NCBI RefSeq assembly: GCF_000758605.1 | Contig: NZ_CP009282.1 | Coordinates: forward strand, 5,208,001 to 5,272,000 | Direction: 5' to 3' | From: Paenibacillus sp. FSL R5-0912 | GTDB lineage: Bacteria; Bacillota; Bacilli; Paenibacillales; Paenibacillaceae | Length of the DNA stretch: 64,000 nt | Part shown: piece after piece, positions 51,223 to 60,080 of the stretch | How positions within the stretch are numbered: the stretch's first letter is position 1 | How the letters are laid out: each line of letters begins with the position of its first letter | The notes under the pieces: model-generated | Told to the model about the DNA's origin: nothing | Databases searched by the model: none | Seen by the model: the letters and a program-made list of their open reading frames with translations, nothing else | Position numbers and translations under genes: made by a program

Positions 51223-52653
51223 ATGACCATTATGACAAACCGTTTATCCAGAAGTACCCACCCGGGGTTAACCCTGCATCCTGAACGGATGATCCAATTC
51301 GGCGAAGGCAACTTTATGCGCGCCTTCGTGGACTGGCAGCTGCAGCAAATGAACAATCTTGGCCTGTTTAACGGAAGCGCCGTACTGATTCAGCCGATTG
51401 AACAAGGACCCGGGGGAGTCGGCGGATTCATGGCCGCCCAGGACAATCTCTACACCGTGCTGCTGAACGGCATTATGGATAACCAGACGGTCAACACGCG
51501 GGAAATCATTTCTTCGGTCAGCCGCGTTATTAACCCTTATAGCGATTACGGGAGTTATCTTGCGCTTGCAGAGAATGATGAGCTGGAATTCATCACCTCT
51601 AACACTACGGAAGCCGGTATTGCCTATCTTCCGGGCGACCGTGCAGACGGCACGCCGCCGAAGAGCTTCCCTGGCAAGCTGACTGCGCTGCTCCACCGCC
51701 GTTTCGAGCTAGGCAAAAAAGGCTTCGTCATCATCCCCTGCGAGCTGATCGACCGCAACGGTGAGAAATTGCAGGAAATTGTTCAGCAATACGCCGCTGA
51801 CTGGAATCTGGGCGGGGAATTCCTGCAATGGCTGAAGGAGGAGAATACCTTCTGCTGCAGTCTGGTTGACCGGATCGTTCCGGGTTATCCGTGCGATAAG
51901 GCCGCTGAGCTGGAAGCTGAACTGGGATATCTGGACTATGTGATGGTTACTTCCGAGCCTTTCCTGTTCTGGGTCATTGAAGGGCCGGAATCACTGGCTG
52001 AGCGGCTGCCGCTGGCCAAGGCCGGACTGAACGTTATAGTCACTCCTGATATGACGCCTTACCGCGAACGCAAGGTTCATCTGCTGAACGGGCCGCATAC
52101 GGCAATGGTTCCACTGGGTTTGCTGGCGGGTCTGGAAACCGTTGAGGATGTTATGAATGACGAAACATTCTCCCGCTTCGTGAAGCAGCTGATCGAAGAC
52201 GAACTGATTCCTATGCTGGATCTGCCTGCTGAAGAGCTGCTATCCTATGCGGATGCCGTGCAGGAACGGTTCAGAAATCCGTTCATCCGCCATGAGCTGA
52301 CTTCCATCTCGCTGAACAGCATCTCCAAATTCAAAACCCGGCTACTTCCAGTGCTGCTCCGCTACCAGCAGGAACGCGGCAAGCTTCCGGAGCGGATTAC
52401 GCTCGCCTTCGCCGCCCTCCTGCTCAGCTACCGCGGTGACCGGGTGCCGCTGCAGGACAGTCAGGAAATCCTGGAGACTTTCACACAGGCATGGAGTGAT
52501 CCGGCAAGCTTCGCAGGCACCATTCTCAGCAACACCAGCCTGTGGGGACAGGATTTGTCCTTGCTGTCCGGACTCACAGCTGAGATTAACGCCCATCTTC
52601 AGCAGCTGGAGCAGCACGATTCCCGCGCCGCTCTGCAGCAGCTTGTCGGCTAG
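51223..52653 (+). CDS. uxaB: Tagaturonate reductase (altronate oxidoreductase)
   Basis: A 476-residue mannitol-dehydrogenase-family enzyme that reduces D-tagaturonate to D-altronate with NADH. The N-terminal nucleotide domain has IQFGEGNFMRAFVDW (about 24-38); the catalytic region has PYRERKVHLLNGPHTAMV with the conserved Lys/Asn/His. Length and sequence fit UxaB rather than fructuronate reductase UxuB. AAGGAGA precedes ATG 51223 closely; ATG 51232 is an alternative. First gene of the uxaB-uxaA-uxaC unit. Confidence 0.93.
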   Translation: MTIMTNRLSRSTHPGLTLHPERMIQFGEGNFMRAFVDWQLQQMNNLGLFNGSAVLIQPIEQGPGGVGGFMAAQDNLYTVLLNGIMDNQTVNTREIISSVSRVINPYSDYGSYLALAENDELEFITSNTTEAGIAYLPGDRADGTPPKSFPGKLTALLHRRFELGKKGFVIIPCELIDRNGEKLQEIVQQYAADWNLGGEFLQWLKEENTFCCSLVDRIVPGYPCDKAAELEAELGYLDYVMVTSEPFLFWVIEGPESLAERLPLAKAGLNVIVTPDMTPYRERKVHLLNGPHTAMVPLGLLAGLETVEDVMNDETFSRFVKQLIEDELIPMLDLPAEELLSYADAVQERFRNPFIRHELTSISLNSISKFKTRLLPVLLRYQQERGKLPERITLAFAALLLSYRGDRVPLQDSQEILETFTQAWSDPASFAGTILSNTSLWGQDLSLLSGLTAEINAHLQQLEQHDSRAALQQLVG

Positions 52654-52682
52654 GAATAACTATCAAACTTAGGAGGGTCAAC

Positions 52683-54170
52683 ATGAAGCACTTAATGAAA
52701 ATGAATCCCAGAGATACAGTAGCTGTAGCCCTGCGGCCGATATCGGCCGGGGAGCAGCTTACCATAGACGGCTTGACGCTTCAGGCAGCCCAGGATATTC
52801 CGCAGGGCCACAAGATTGCCCTGACCGGTTTCCAGACTGATGAGGTTATCACCAAATACGGTTATCCTATCGGCCATGCCATCGCTCCAATTGCCGCAGG
52901 GGACTGGATTCATACGCATAATATCAAGACCAATCTGTCCGGCGAAGAGGAATATGAGTATGTGCCGGATGTTCATCAGGTTACGTATCCCCGCCGTGAT
53001 CTGACCTTCCAGGGCTATCGCCGGAGCAATGGCAAAGTCGGCATCCGTAATGACCTGTTCATTATCCCGACCGTCGGCTGTGTGAACGGGATTGCCGAGC
53101 AAATGCTGCAGGAGTTCAAGGCTGAGCATCCCGATCTCGGCGGCTTCGATAACTTCACGGTACTGAAGCATCCTTACGGCTGCTCGCAGCTCGGCGATGA
53201 TCACCGCATGACCCGCAGTATTCTGCTCGACGCGGTCAACCATCCGAATGCCGGAGGGGTGCTCGTGTTCGGACTCGGCTGCGAGAACAACATCGTCTCC
53301 GAATTCCGCAGCATGCTGGGCGATTATGACGAGTCGCGGGTGAAATTCCTGGTTGCCCAGGAGGTGGGCAATGAGGTAGAAGCCGGTCTTGAGCTGCTGG
53401 AGCAGCTGTATGAAGCTGCGAAGAACGATGTACGTGAGCCTGTTCCGCTTAGCGAGCTGAACATCGGCCTGAAATGCGGCGGCTCTGACGGGTTCTCCGG
53501 GATCACAGCTAATCCGCTGCTGGGGGCGTTCTCCGACTTCATCATCTCCCAGGGCGGAACCTCGGTACTGACGGAAGTGCCGGAAATGTTCGGTGCAGAG
53601 AAAATGCTGATGGCGCGTGCAGAAAGCCATGAGGTCTATGAAGAGATCGTCTCGCTGATCAATAACTTCAAACAGTATTTCCTCTCCTACGGCGAACCTG
53701 TATACGAGAATCCTTCCCCCGGCAACAAAGCCGGCGGCATCAGCACTCTGGAGGACAAGTCGCTGGGCTGCACCCAGAAGGCTGGAACCTCGCCGGTGGT
53801 GGATGTGCTGCAATACGGCGTGAAGCTGCGCAAAAAAGGGCTGAGCCTCCTGCAGGCTCCCGGCAACGATCTGGTAGCCGCCTCCGCTCTCGCTGCTTCG
53901 GATTGCCAGCTGGTGCTGTTCACTACCGGACGCGGAACGCCGTTCGGCAGCTTCGTGCCTACGGTGAAGGTGGCCACCAACAACGATCTTTTTGCCAAAA
54001 AAGGCCACTGGATGGACTTCAACGCCGGTCCTCTGCTGGAAACACCGATGGCCGATGTACTGGAGGAATTCATCACTTATATCATTGATGTCGCCAGCGG
54101 CCAGAAAACACGGAACGAGCAGAACGAAGTGCGTGAGCTGGCTATTTTCAAAACCGGCGTTACGCTATAA
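52683..54170 (+). CDS. uxaA: Altronate dehydratase
   Basis: A 495-residue enzyme that dehydrates D-altronate to 2-keto-3-deoxygluconate. The N-terminal SAF domain (about 10-95) is followed by the large catalytic domain with YRRSNGKVGIRNDLFIIPTVGCVNG, HPYGCSQLG, GLGCENN and LGCTQKAG, including the conserved Cys residues of the family. Fused full-length form. It lies 29 bp after uxaB. Confidence 0.95.
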   Translation: MKHLMKMNPRDTVAVALRPISAGEQLTIDGLTLQAAQDIPQGHKIALTGFQTDEVITKYGYPIGHAIAPIAAGDWIHTHNIKTNLSGEEEYEYVPDVHQVTYPRRDLTFQGYRRSNGKVGIRNDLFIIPTVGCVNGIAEQMLQEFKAEHPDLGGFDNFTVLKHPYGCSQLGDDHRMTRSILLDAVNHPNAGGVLVFGLGCENNIVSEFRSMLGDYDESRVKFLVAQEVGNEVEAGLELLEQLYEAAKNDVREPVPLSELNIGLKCGGSDGFSGITANPLLGAFSDFIISQGGTSVLTEVPEMFGAEKMLMARAESHEVYEEIVSLINNFKQYFLSYGEPVYENPSPGNKAGGISTLEDKSLGCTQKAGTSPVVDVLQYGVKLRKKGLSLLQAPGNDLVAASALAASDCQLVLFTTGRGTPFGSFVPTVKVATNNDLFAKKGHWMDFNAGPLLETPMADVLEEFITYIIDVASGQKTRNEQNEVRELAIFKTGVTL

Positions 54171-54205
54171 ACCCTGTCCAAATTCATGTAAGGGAGATCT
54201 TATCC

Positions 54206-55630
54206 ATGTTTCTTAATGAAGATTTCATGTTATGCGGCGATACCGCACGCCAGCTCTTTCATCAGCATGCCAAAGCAATGCCGATTGTCGATTACCATTG
54301 CCATCTGGACCCGCGCGAAATCTATGAAGATCAACCGTTCGAGAACCTCACCGCAGCCTGGCTCTATGGAGATCATTACAAATGGCGGCTGATGCGCGCG
54401 AACGGTGTGCCGGAATCGCATATTACCGGGGACGCCTCCGATTATGATAAATTTCTGGCCTGGGCCCGTACACTCCCGAAAGCCATCGGCAACCCGCTGT
54501 ACAGCTGGACCCATCTGGAGCTCCGCCGCTTCTTCGGAGTGAATGATCTCCTGAACGAAGCTTCAGCCCCGGCAATCTGGGAGAAGGTGAACCGCAAGCT
54601 GGCCGAACCGTCATTCACCCGGCGTGGTCTGATCCGCAGTTCGAACGTCAAGGTAATCTGTACTACGGATGATCCGGCAGACTCGCTGGAATACCACAAG
54701 CTGCTCAGAGACTCTGAGACTGCGTTCCAGGTGTTCCCGACCTTCCGTCCCGACAAGGCACTGAACATCGATGCCGAGGGCTTCAGCGCCTGGATCGGCA
54801 AGCTGGAGGAAGCTGCAGGCCAGCAGGTCAAGACCTATCAGGCACTGCTTGAGGCACTGAGTAACCGTGTGGACTTCTTCCATGAGAATGGCTGCCGCTT
54901 GTCGGACCATGCCCTCGATGTGCTGCGTTACGAGGATGGTGAACCGGAAGCTGCCCAGGCGGTCTTCGCCAAAAGACTTCAGGGCGCTTCCCTGTCACCG
55001 CAGGAAATTACCCTCTACCGTACAGAGCTGCTGACTGCACTGATCGGCTTCTACCAGGCCAAAGGCTGGACCATGCAGCTTCATTTGCATGCATACCGCA
55101 ACAACAACACGCCGATGTTCCGGAAGCTCGGGCCGGATACCGGATACGACGGCATTAATGATCTGCCGCTCACCACACCGCTGTCGAAGCTGCTTGACCG
55201 TGCTGAGAGCGGCAGCGGACTGCCGAAGACGATTCTGTACTCGCTGAATCCCGGCGACTACCCAGCCCTGCTGGCCCTGCTGGGCTGTTACCAGAAGGAT
55301 ACCGCCGGCAAGCTCCAGCTCGGCTCCGGCTGGTGGTACAACGATACGCGCAGCGGTATGCGCCAGCAGTTGACCCTGCTGGCTGAGGGCAGCCTGCTGG
55401 GGAACTTCGTCGGCATGCTGACCGATTCACGCAGCTTCCTCTCTTATACTCGGCACGAATATTTCCGCCGGGTGCTCTGTGAGCTGCTCGGGGAACTGGT
55501 GGAACGCGGCGAGGCACCGGATGACATAGACTTACTGGGCGCTATGGTAGAGGATATCTCCTACAATAATGCAGCAGGCTATTTCGGCTTCCAGACCTCC
55601 GGCAGCTCTGTGGAGGTTACCACCCGGTGA
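54206..55630 (+). CDS. uxaC: Glucuronate/galacturonate isomerase
   Basis: A 474-residue amidohydrolase-like isomerase converting galacturonate to tagaturonate and glucuronate to fructuronate. Landmarks are VDYHCHLDPREIYEDQPF near residue 28 (metal His), KVICTTDDPADSLEYH, QLHLHAYRNNNTPMF and GMLTDSRSFLSYTRHEYFRR. Length is normal. The gene is 35 bp after uxaA and 13 bp ahead of the acetylesterase gene. Products feed kdgK/kdgA, which are not in the window. Confidence 0.96.
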   Translation: MFLNEDFMLCGDTARQLFHQHAKAMPIVDYHCHLDPREIYEDQPFENLTAAWLYGDHYKWRLMRANGVPESHITGDASDYDKFLAWARTLPKAIGNPLYSWTHLELRRFFGVNDLLNEASAPAIWEKVNRKLAEPSFTRRGLIRSSNVKVICTTDDPADSLEYHKLLRDSETAFQVFPTFRPDKALNIDAEGFSAWIGKLEEAAGQQVKTYQALLEALSNRVDFFHENGCRLSDHALDVLRYEDGEPEAAQAVFAKRLQGASLSPQEITLYRTELLTALIGFYQAKGWTMQLHLHAYRNNNTPMFRKLGPDTGYDGINDLPLTTPLSKLLDRAESGSGLPKTILYSLNPGDYPALLALLGCYQKDTAGKLQLGSGWWYNDTRSGMRQQLTLLAEGSLLGNFVGMLTDSRSFLSYTRHEYFRRVLCELLGELVERGEAPDDIDLLGAMVEDISYNNAAGYFGFQTSGSSVEVTTR

Positions 55631-55643
55631 AGGAGTGCTGAAG

Positions 55644-56330
55644 ATGCCAACTATTTATATTGCCGGCGATTCTACCGCAGCCCGGAAGGCGGCCTCCGAA
55701 TCGCCGATGACCGGATGGGGAGAATTTCTGCACAGGCATGTAGGACAGGAGATGCGGATTGAAAACCGGGCAGTGAACGGACGGAGCACACGCTCCTTCC
55801 TGGCTGAAGGCAGGCTTGCAAAGATCGAGCAGGACTTCCAGGCTGGAGACTTCCTGCTGATCCAGTTCGGGCATAATGACCAGAAGATCGAAGATCCGGC
55901 GCGTTATACGGATCCGGATACCGAATACCGCCAGAATCTCAAGGTGTTCATCGATTCCGCCCGCAGCCGCGGCGGGTTCCCGCTGCTGTTAACCTCTGTG
56001 AGCCGCCGCCGCTTCACAGCGGAGGGTGACCCTGATCCTGAGGCTGTTGGACCTTATCCGCAGGCCATGCGCGAAGTTGCAGCAGAGACCGGAACACCGC
56101 TGCTCGATATCTTCGCCTCCTCCCAGCAGCTCTATCGCTCAATGGGAGTACACGCTTCGATACAGCTGTTCATGCATCTGCCGCCGGGCAGTCATCCCAA
56201 CTACCCGGACGGGATCGCGGATGACACTCATTTCTCGCAGGCTGGCGCACAGCGGATCGCCTCGCTGGTTGCGGAAGCAATGGAACAGACTGCGGGACTC
56301 TCAGCACTGCAGCCTTACTTGCGGGTATAG
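55644..56330 (+). CDS. GDSL/SGNH acetylesterase, rhamnogalacturonan acetylesterase type
   Basis: A 228-residue SGNH esterase. The blocks are IYIAGDSTAA (nucleophile Ser near residue 9), NRAVNGRSTRSF, QFGHNDQK and DDTHFSQAGAQRIA (Asp/His). This is the YesT/rhamnogalacturonan acetylesterase branch, which removes acetyl groups from pectin side chains. No signal peptide is seen, so it would act on imported oligosaccharides. Start ATG 55644 follows AAGGAG. Confidence 0.87.
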   Translation: MPTIYIAGDSTAARKAASESPMTGWGEFLHRHVGQEMRIENRAVNGRSTRSFLAEGRLAKIEQDFQAGDFLLIQFGHNDQKIEDPARYTDPDTEYRQNLKVFIDSARSRGGFPLLLTSVSRRRFTAEGDPDPEAVGPYPQAMREVAAETGTPLLDIFASSQQLYRSMGVHASIQLFMHLPPGSHPNYPDGIADDTHFSQAGAQRIASLVAEAMEQTAGLSALQPYLRV

Positions 56331-56436
56331 CGCAAGTAAGCCGCTTCACTTGATGACTCAAATTGGCCGCCATGTGCCTTTGCGGACACAGGCGGCCTTA
56401 TTTGCGGGAAAATTGCAGAACAAAGGAGTAAACCAT

Positions 56437-57279
56437 ATGACCGTTCCGTTTCATCTCGGCGTCCGCGCCCATGATTTCAACCCGTGTCCTTTGCCGCAGC
56501 TGATTCAGAAGCTGGAAGAGTACAGCTTCTCCTCTGTTCAGTTCGCGCTGCATAAGTCCTTTCCGGAGAGTGCGCCCAGACTCAGCGCACTCAGTCCCGG
56601 AACGGCTGCCTATTATGGCGAAGCCTTCAGGCAGGCCGGCATCAGGATTGCCGTGCTCGGCTGCTATGTAAACATCATCGATCCTGATCCCGAACGGCGC
56701 GCACAGGCATTGAACGATTTTCATGCCCATCTGCGGCTGGCCCGTGATTTCGGGGCGAGTCTGGTAGGTACCGAGACAGGCAGTGTTGGAAATGGATATA
56801 CGCCGGATAATTTCACGGAGGAAGCTTTTGAACAAGTTGTGGCTTCTGTTAAAGCAATGGTTGCGGAAGCAGAGCGTTTCGGGGTAACGGTCGGCATCGA
56901 GGCAGGGATTAACCACCCGCTTCATACGGCTCAGCTGACCAGAAGGCTGTTGGACGAAGTGGCCTCCAATAATCTGCAGGTTATATTCGATGCCGCTAAT
57001 TTGATAACGCCGGATAACTATTTACAGCAGGAGAGTATTGTTGCAGAGGCTCTTGAGCTGCTGGGTGACCGGATTGCCGTTCTGCATCTGAAGGATTTCA
57101 CGCTCAGGGACGGCAGGATTGAGATCGTCCCAGCAGGAGAGGGACAACTGAACTTCGCTCCGCTGCTCCATTACATGAAATATAAGCGTCCCCATATTCA
57201 GGGCCTGCTGGAGAGCACCCCCGAAGAGCATATGTGCGGCAGTGCAGAGCTGCTGCGGAGGATGTATAACGAAATATGA
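56437..57279 (+). CDS. Sugar phosphate isomerase/epimerase-like TIM-barrel protein
   Basis: A 280-residue xylose-isomerase-like barrel. Metal-ligand positions appear in VGTETGS (Glu), GIEAGINHPLHT (Glu, His), VIFDAANLIT (Asp) and VLHLKDF (His), with ESTPEEH at the end supplying the last Glu. Substrate unknown. Its place at the end of the uxa unit suggests epimerisation of a pectin-derived sugar or uronate. AAAGGAG lies ahead of ATG 56437; longer in-frame starts run inside the previous gene. A terminator follows. Confidence 0.85.
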   Translation: MTVPFHLGVRAHDFNPCPLPQLIQKLEEYSFSSVQFALHKSFPESAPRLSALSPGTAAYYGEAFRQAGIRIAVLGCYVNIIDPDPERRAQALNDFHAHLRLARDFGASLVGTETGSVGNGYTPDNFTEEAFEQVVASVKAMVAEAERFGVTVGIEAGINHPLHTAQLTRRLLDEVASNNLQVIFDAANLITPDNYLQQESIVAEALELLGDRIAVLHLKDFTLRDGRIEIVPAGEGQLNFAPLLHYMKYKRPHIQGLLESTPEEHMCGSAELLRRMYNEI

Positions 57280-57280
57280 A

Positions 57281-57318
57281 CAAGTGCCCCGGCCATATAG
57301 CGTACGGGGCACTTGTTT
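57281..57318. terminator. Terminator between the uxa unit and the fuc operon
   Basis: CAAGTGCCCCG / CGGGGCACTTG perfect arms (57281-57291, 57305-57315), followed by TTTATATT on the plus strand. Confidence 0.85.
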
Positions 57319-57439
57319 ATATTGAATCCGGTTTAGGGGCTGGTTCAATACTAGAAATGAGCAATTAACAGTAATCGGTCGTTCGCTCCGGTCCTAAGTG
57401 TGTATCCTTTATCCTGCGACATTAAGCAGACTTGAACCT

Positions 57440-57880
57440 TTATACCCCGGCATCAGGCGGAATTACGCCTTTTTTGAGAATAATATTCCCGTACAGCGCC
57501 TCTTCTCCAGTAACTAAGATGGCATAACTCCGCTTCGAGCGGTCATAGAACTTAAAACGCTCTTCAAACTCTACCTGAGCCGCAGCGTCATGTTTGGCCA
57601 GGATCTCCTTATACGTCTCCCATATCACCGGAACCGTGGGGTCTCCCTCCACTACAGCCATGAATGCGGCCTGGGCCGGGGCATAATGATCCAGCGGGAG
57701 CAGCTCCAGGATGGCATCCAGCAGCCGGGGAATACCGATTCCGTCTGCTCTTAGCACTCTTGAATGAAGCCCATGGCCCGGGTAATTAGCATCTGCGAGA
57801 ACCAGCTCATCCCCATGGCCCATTTCCATCAGGGTACGGACCAGTTCGGGGGAGAGCAGCTTGGGTATTTTTTTGAGCAT
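57440..57880 (-). CDS. fucU: L-fucose mutarotase
   Basis: A 146-residue RbsD/FucU-family protein that interconverts the anomers of L-fucose. LLSPELVRTLMEMGHGDELVLADANYPGH near the start contains the catalytic His and Asp; the C-terminal SYAILVTGEEALYGNIILKKGVI carries the Tyr of the family. I use ATG 57880, 6 nt after GGAGG; ATG 57886 touches that site. Last gene of the fuc operon. Confidence 0.92.
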   Translation of the reverse strand: MLKKIPKLLSPELVRTLMEMGHGDELVLADANYPGHGLHSRVLRADGIGIPRLLDAILELLPLDHYAPAQAAFMAVVEGDPTVPVIWETYKEILAKHDAAAQVEFEERFKFYDRSKRSYAILVTGEEALYGNIILKKGVIPPDAGV

Positions 57881-57913
57881 AAGCATCCTCCTTCATTTCT
57901 GAGTCGAAGCAGC

Positions 57914-58567
57914 TTACATGCCGTAGAATGATCTCAAAGCTACCAGTTCCTCGATCCGGTGCTGTGGCAGCTCACGTTCCCCGCCAATCATCCGGGTCAG
58001 GAAGGTCAGCTTCGCTGTATACTCAAGCCGCTCCATATTCATGTATGCGCTCATTACGTCCTTGCCCCAGGTCAGGGCACCATGACTTTCCAGCAGTACA
58101 GCGGTTTTCTTGCCAAGGAAGGGGATTAGCGAATCCGGAATCTCTTCAGTTGAAGGCGTCCCGTATACCGCCAGTGGAATGTCCCCCATGGCAATCACAG
58201 ACTCAGGCATCATCATCTTGTCGAGCGCTTCACCCTTGATGGCAAAAGCGGTCGCATATGGCGGATGTGCATGAACTACACCGCCCATCTGCGGCAGCTC
58301 ATTGTAAATCTTCAGATGCATCTTCACTTCTGTGGATGGCCGGTAGCCTTCCGCAGCTTCAAGGATATCTCCCTGCAGATTCACTTTGACCAGCATATGC
58401 GGCTGCAGATAGCCTTTGCTGACTCCTGTTGGTGAGGTGATTACCTCTGTAGCCGACAGCCGTGCCGAGATGTTGCCGTCATTGGCGGCAATAAAGTCCT
58501 TATTAAACAGATTGCGGCCGATATCACAGATAAGCCGGCGCAATTCCTCTTCCTTCGTATTCATCAT
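57914..58567 (-). CDS. fucA: L-fuculose-phosphate aldolase (class II)
   Basis: A 217-residue zinc aldolase of the FucA/AraD family, cleaving fuculose-1-phosphate to dihydroxyacetone phosphate and lactaldehyde. The N-terminal AANDGNISARLSATEVITSPTGVSKG (about 24-49), the catalytic Glu in YRPSTEVKMHLKIY, zinc His in VHAHPPYATAFA and the late His in LLESHGALTWG are present. Its ATG overlaps the kinase stop by four bases. A rhamnulose-phosphate or ribulose-phosphate specificity is less likely beside fucI. Confidence 0.9.
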   Translation of the reverse strand: MMNTKEEELRRLICDIGRNLFNKDFIAANDGNISARLSATEVITSPTGVSKGYLQPHMLVKVNLQGDILEAAEGYRPSTEVKMHLKIYNELPQMGGVVHAHPPYATAFAIKGEALDKMMMPESVIAMGDIPLAVYGTPSTEEIPDSLIPFLGKKTAVLLESHGALTWGKDVMSAYMNMERLEYTAKLTFLTRMIGGERELPQHRIEELVALRSFYGM

Positions 58568-60051
58568 TGTCCTCCTTGATCGCTATGGATAATTGATAAA
58601 GCCGGCTGATACCGGACAGGGGCACTGGAACGGGCTACAATTGTTCTGGCTTCGGATGCTTCAATCGCTCCCAGTGCCGTCAATTGCACCAATACGTTGC
58701 CGATTGCACTTGCCTCTACCGGTCCGGCAATGATTTCTTTGCCTGTGGCATCCGCTGTAAGCTGGCACAGCAGCTTGTTCTGGATGCCTCCGCCGACCAT
58801 ATGAATGCAGCTGACCGGGCTGCCTGTAAGTGTCTCCAGTTCACGGATCGTGCTGGCGTAAGACTGGGCCAGACTCTCCAGAATGGTGCGGATGATCTCA
58901 GCCCGGCTCTGCGGTACAGGCTGGCCTGTGCGGATACAATACGATTCAATCCGCAGCGGCATATCCCCCGGGGTGCTGAAGAGGGGATCGTTCGGGTCCA
59001 GAACGGCTATGCGCGCTGTCGACCGGTCCAGCCCCTCAGCAAGCTCTGCCGCCTCCTGATGGCTGAGCGGTTCTCCCGCTTCTGCCCAGCCGCGCTGGGT
59101 CTCCTGCAGCAGCCACAGGCCGGTGATATTCTTCAGCAGGCGGTTCGTGCCGCCGAAGCAGCTCTCATTGGTGAAGCCGTAGGCGGCGGCCTCGGCGCTA
59201 AGTACGGGCTCCGCAGTCTCCAGCCCGGCCAGCGACCAGGTTCCGCAGCTGATGAAGGCGGCGGAACCTGCCGGACTGGAGAAGCCTCCAAGTCCGTAAG
59301 GGATGGAAGCCACAGCGGAAGCTGTGTCGTGCGAAGCCCCGGCAATGACCTTGAGCGGGCCGGAACCAAGCTCTTCCTGCAAGCCTGGCCGAAGTTCGCC
59401 AATTACAGTGCCTGCCGGCACCAGCCGGGGAACCAGCTCCACCGGGAGCTCCAGCCTGCGCAGCACTTCGCTTGCCGGAGCAGACGAATCCGGATTCAGC
59501 AGGCCGCTGGTGCTCCAGATGGTCTGCTCCGCCACAGCTGTGCCGCTGAACATATAATTGAACAGGTCAGGCATCATCAGCAGCTGACTCGCCTTCCCCC
59601 GGAGCTCCGGATTAGCCTGAAGATCGGCAAATAATTGATACACCGTATTAATCGGACTGGACTGGTTGCCCGTCAGCCTGAACTGCTCCTCAGGGGGCAG
59701 GGCAGTCTCCAACGCCAAAGCAATCCCCTCCATCCGCTGATCCCGGTAATGATGCGGGGAGTACAGCAGTTCTCCCTCTGCATCCAGGAAGCCATAGTCG
59801 ACTCCCCAGGTGTCGACACTTATAGACTGCAATGGGCCGCGGGACTTCACGGCCTCCAGAATCCCCTGCTTCATCTCATGAAACAGCTGCTGGACATCCC
59901 AGTACAACTGCCCGTCAGCCTCTACGGGCCCGTTAGGGAAGCGGCGGATCTCTTCCACCTCCACCTTCCCTCCAGCATACGTTCCCAGCATGACCCTGCC
60001 GGAGCTGGCACCCAGATCGATGGCCAGCAGCTTGATTATCTCTTCGCCCAT
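58564..60051 (-). CDS. FGGY-family kinase, rhamnulokinase-like, probable L-fuculokinase
   Basis: A 495-residue sugar kinase. The ATP site is LLAIDLGASSGRVMLG (residues 8-23), with SVDTWGVDYGFLD (catalytic region), IAGASHDTASAVASIP and HMVGGGIQNKLLCQLTADATG near the C terminus. By sequence it is of the RhaB (rhamnulokinase) branch. Its place between fucI and fucA indicates that it phosphorylates L-fuculose, since RhaB-type kinases replace FucK in many Firmicute fuc operons. Thirty bases separate it from fucI. Confidence 0.87.
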   Translation of the reverse strand: MGEEIIKLLAIDLGASSGRVMLGTYAGGKVEVEEIRRFPNGPVEADGQLYWDVQQLFHEMKQGILEAVKSRGPLQSISVDTWGVDYGFLDAEGELLYSPHHYRDQRMEGIALALETALPPEEQFRLTGNQSSPINTVYQLFADLQANPELRGKASQLLMMPDLFNYMFSGTAVAEQTIWSTSGLLNPDSSAPASEVLRRLELPVELVPRLVPAGTVIGELRPGLQEELGSGPLKVIAGASHDTASAVASIPYGLGGFSSPAGSAAFISCGTWSLAGLETAEPVLSAEAAAYGFTNESCFGGTNRLLKNITGLWLLQETQRGWAEAGEPLSHQEAAELAEGLDRSTARIAVLDPNDPLFSTPGDMPLRIESYCIRTGQPVPQSRAEIIRTILESLAQSYASTIRELETLTGSPVSCIHMVGGGIQNKLLCQLTADATGKEIIAGPVEASAIGNVLVQLTALGAIEASEARTIVARSSAPVRYQPALSIIHSDQGGQ

Positions 60052-60080
60052 GTTCTCCGCACCCGCTTCATTTTGAAGAT

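Noticed and set aside
52692..54008. A 438-codon open frame antisense to uxaA, and others antisense to fucI (60684-61718) and metE
   Set aside because: They mirror genes with clear family motifs; these antisense frames resemble no known protein and arise from codon bias.
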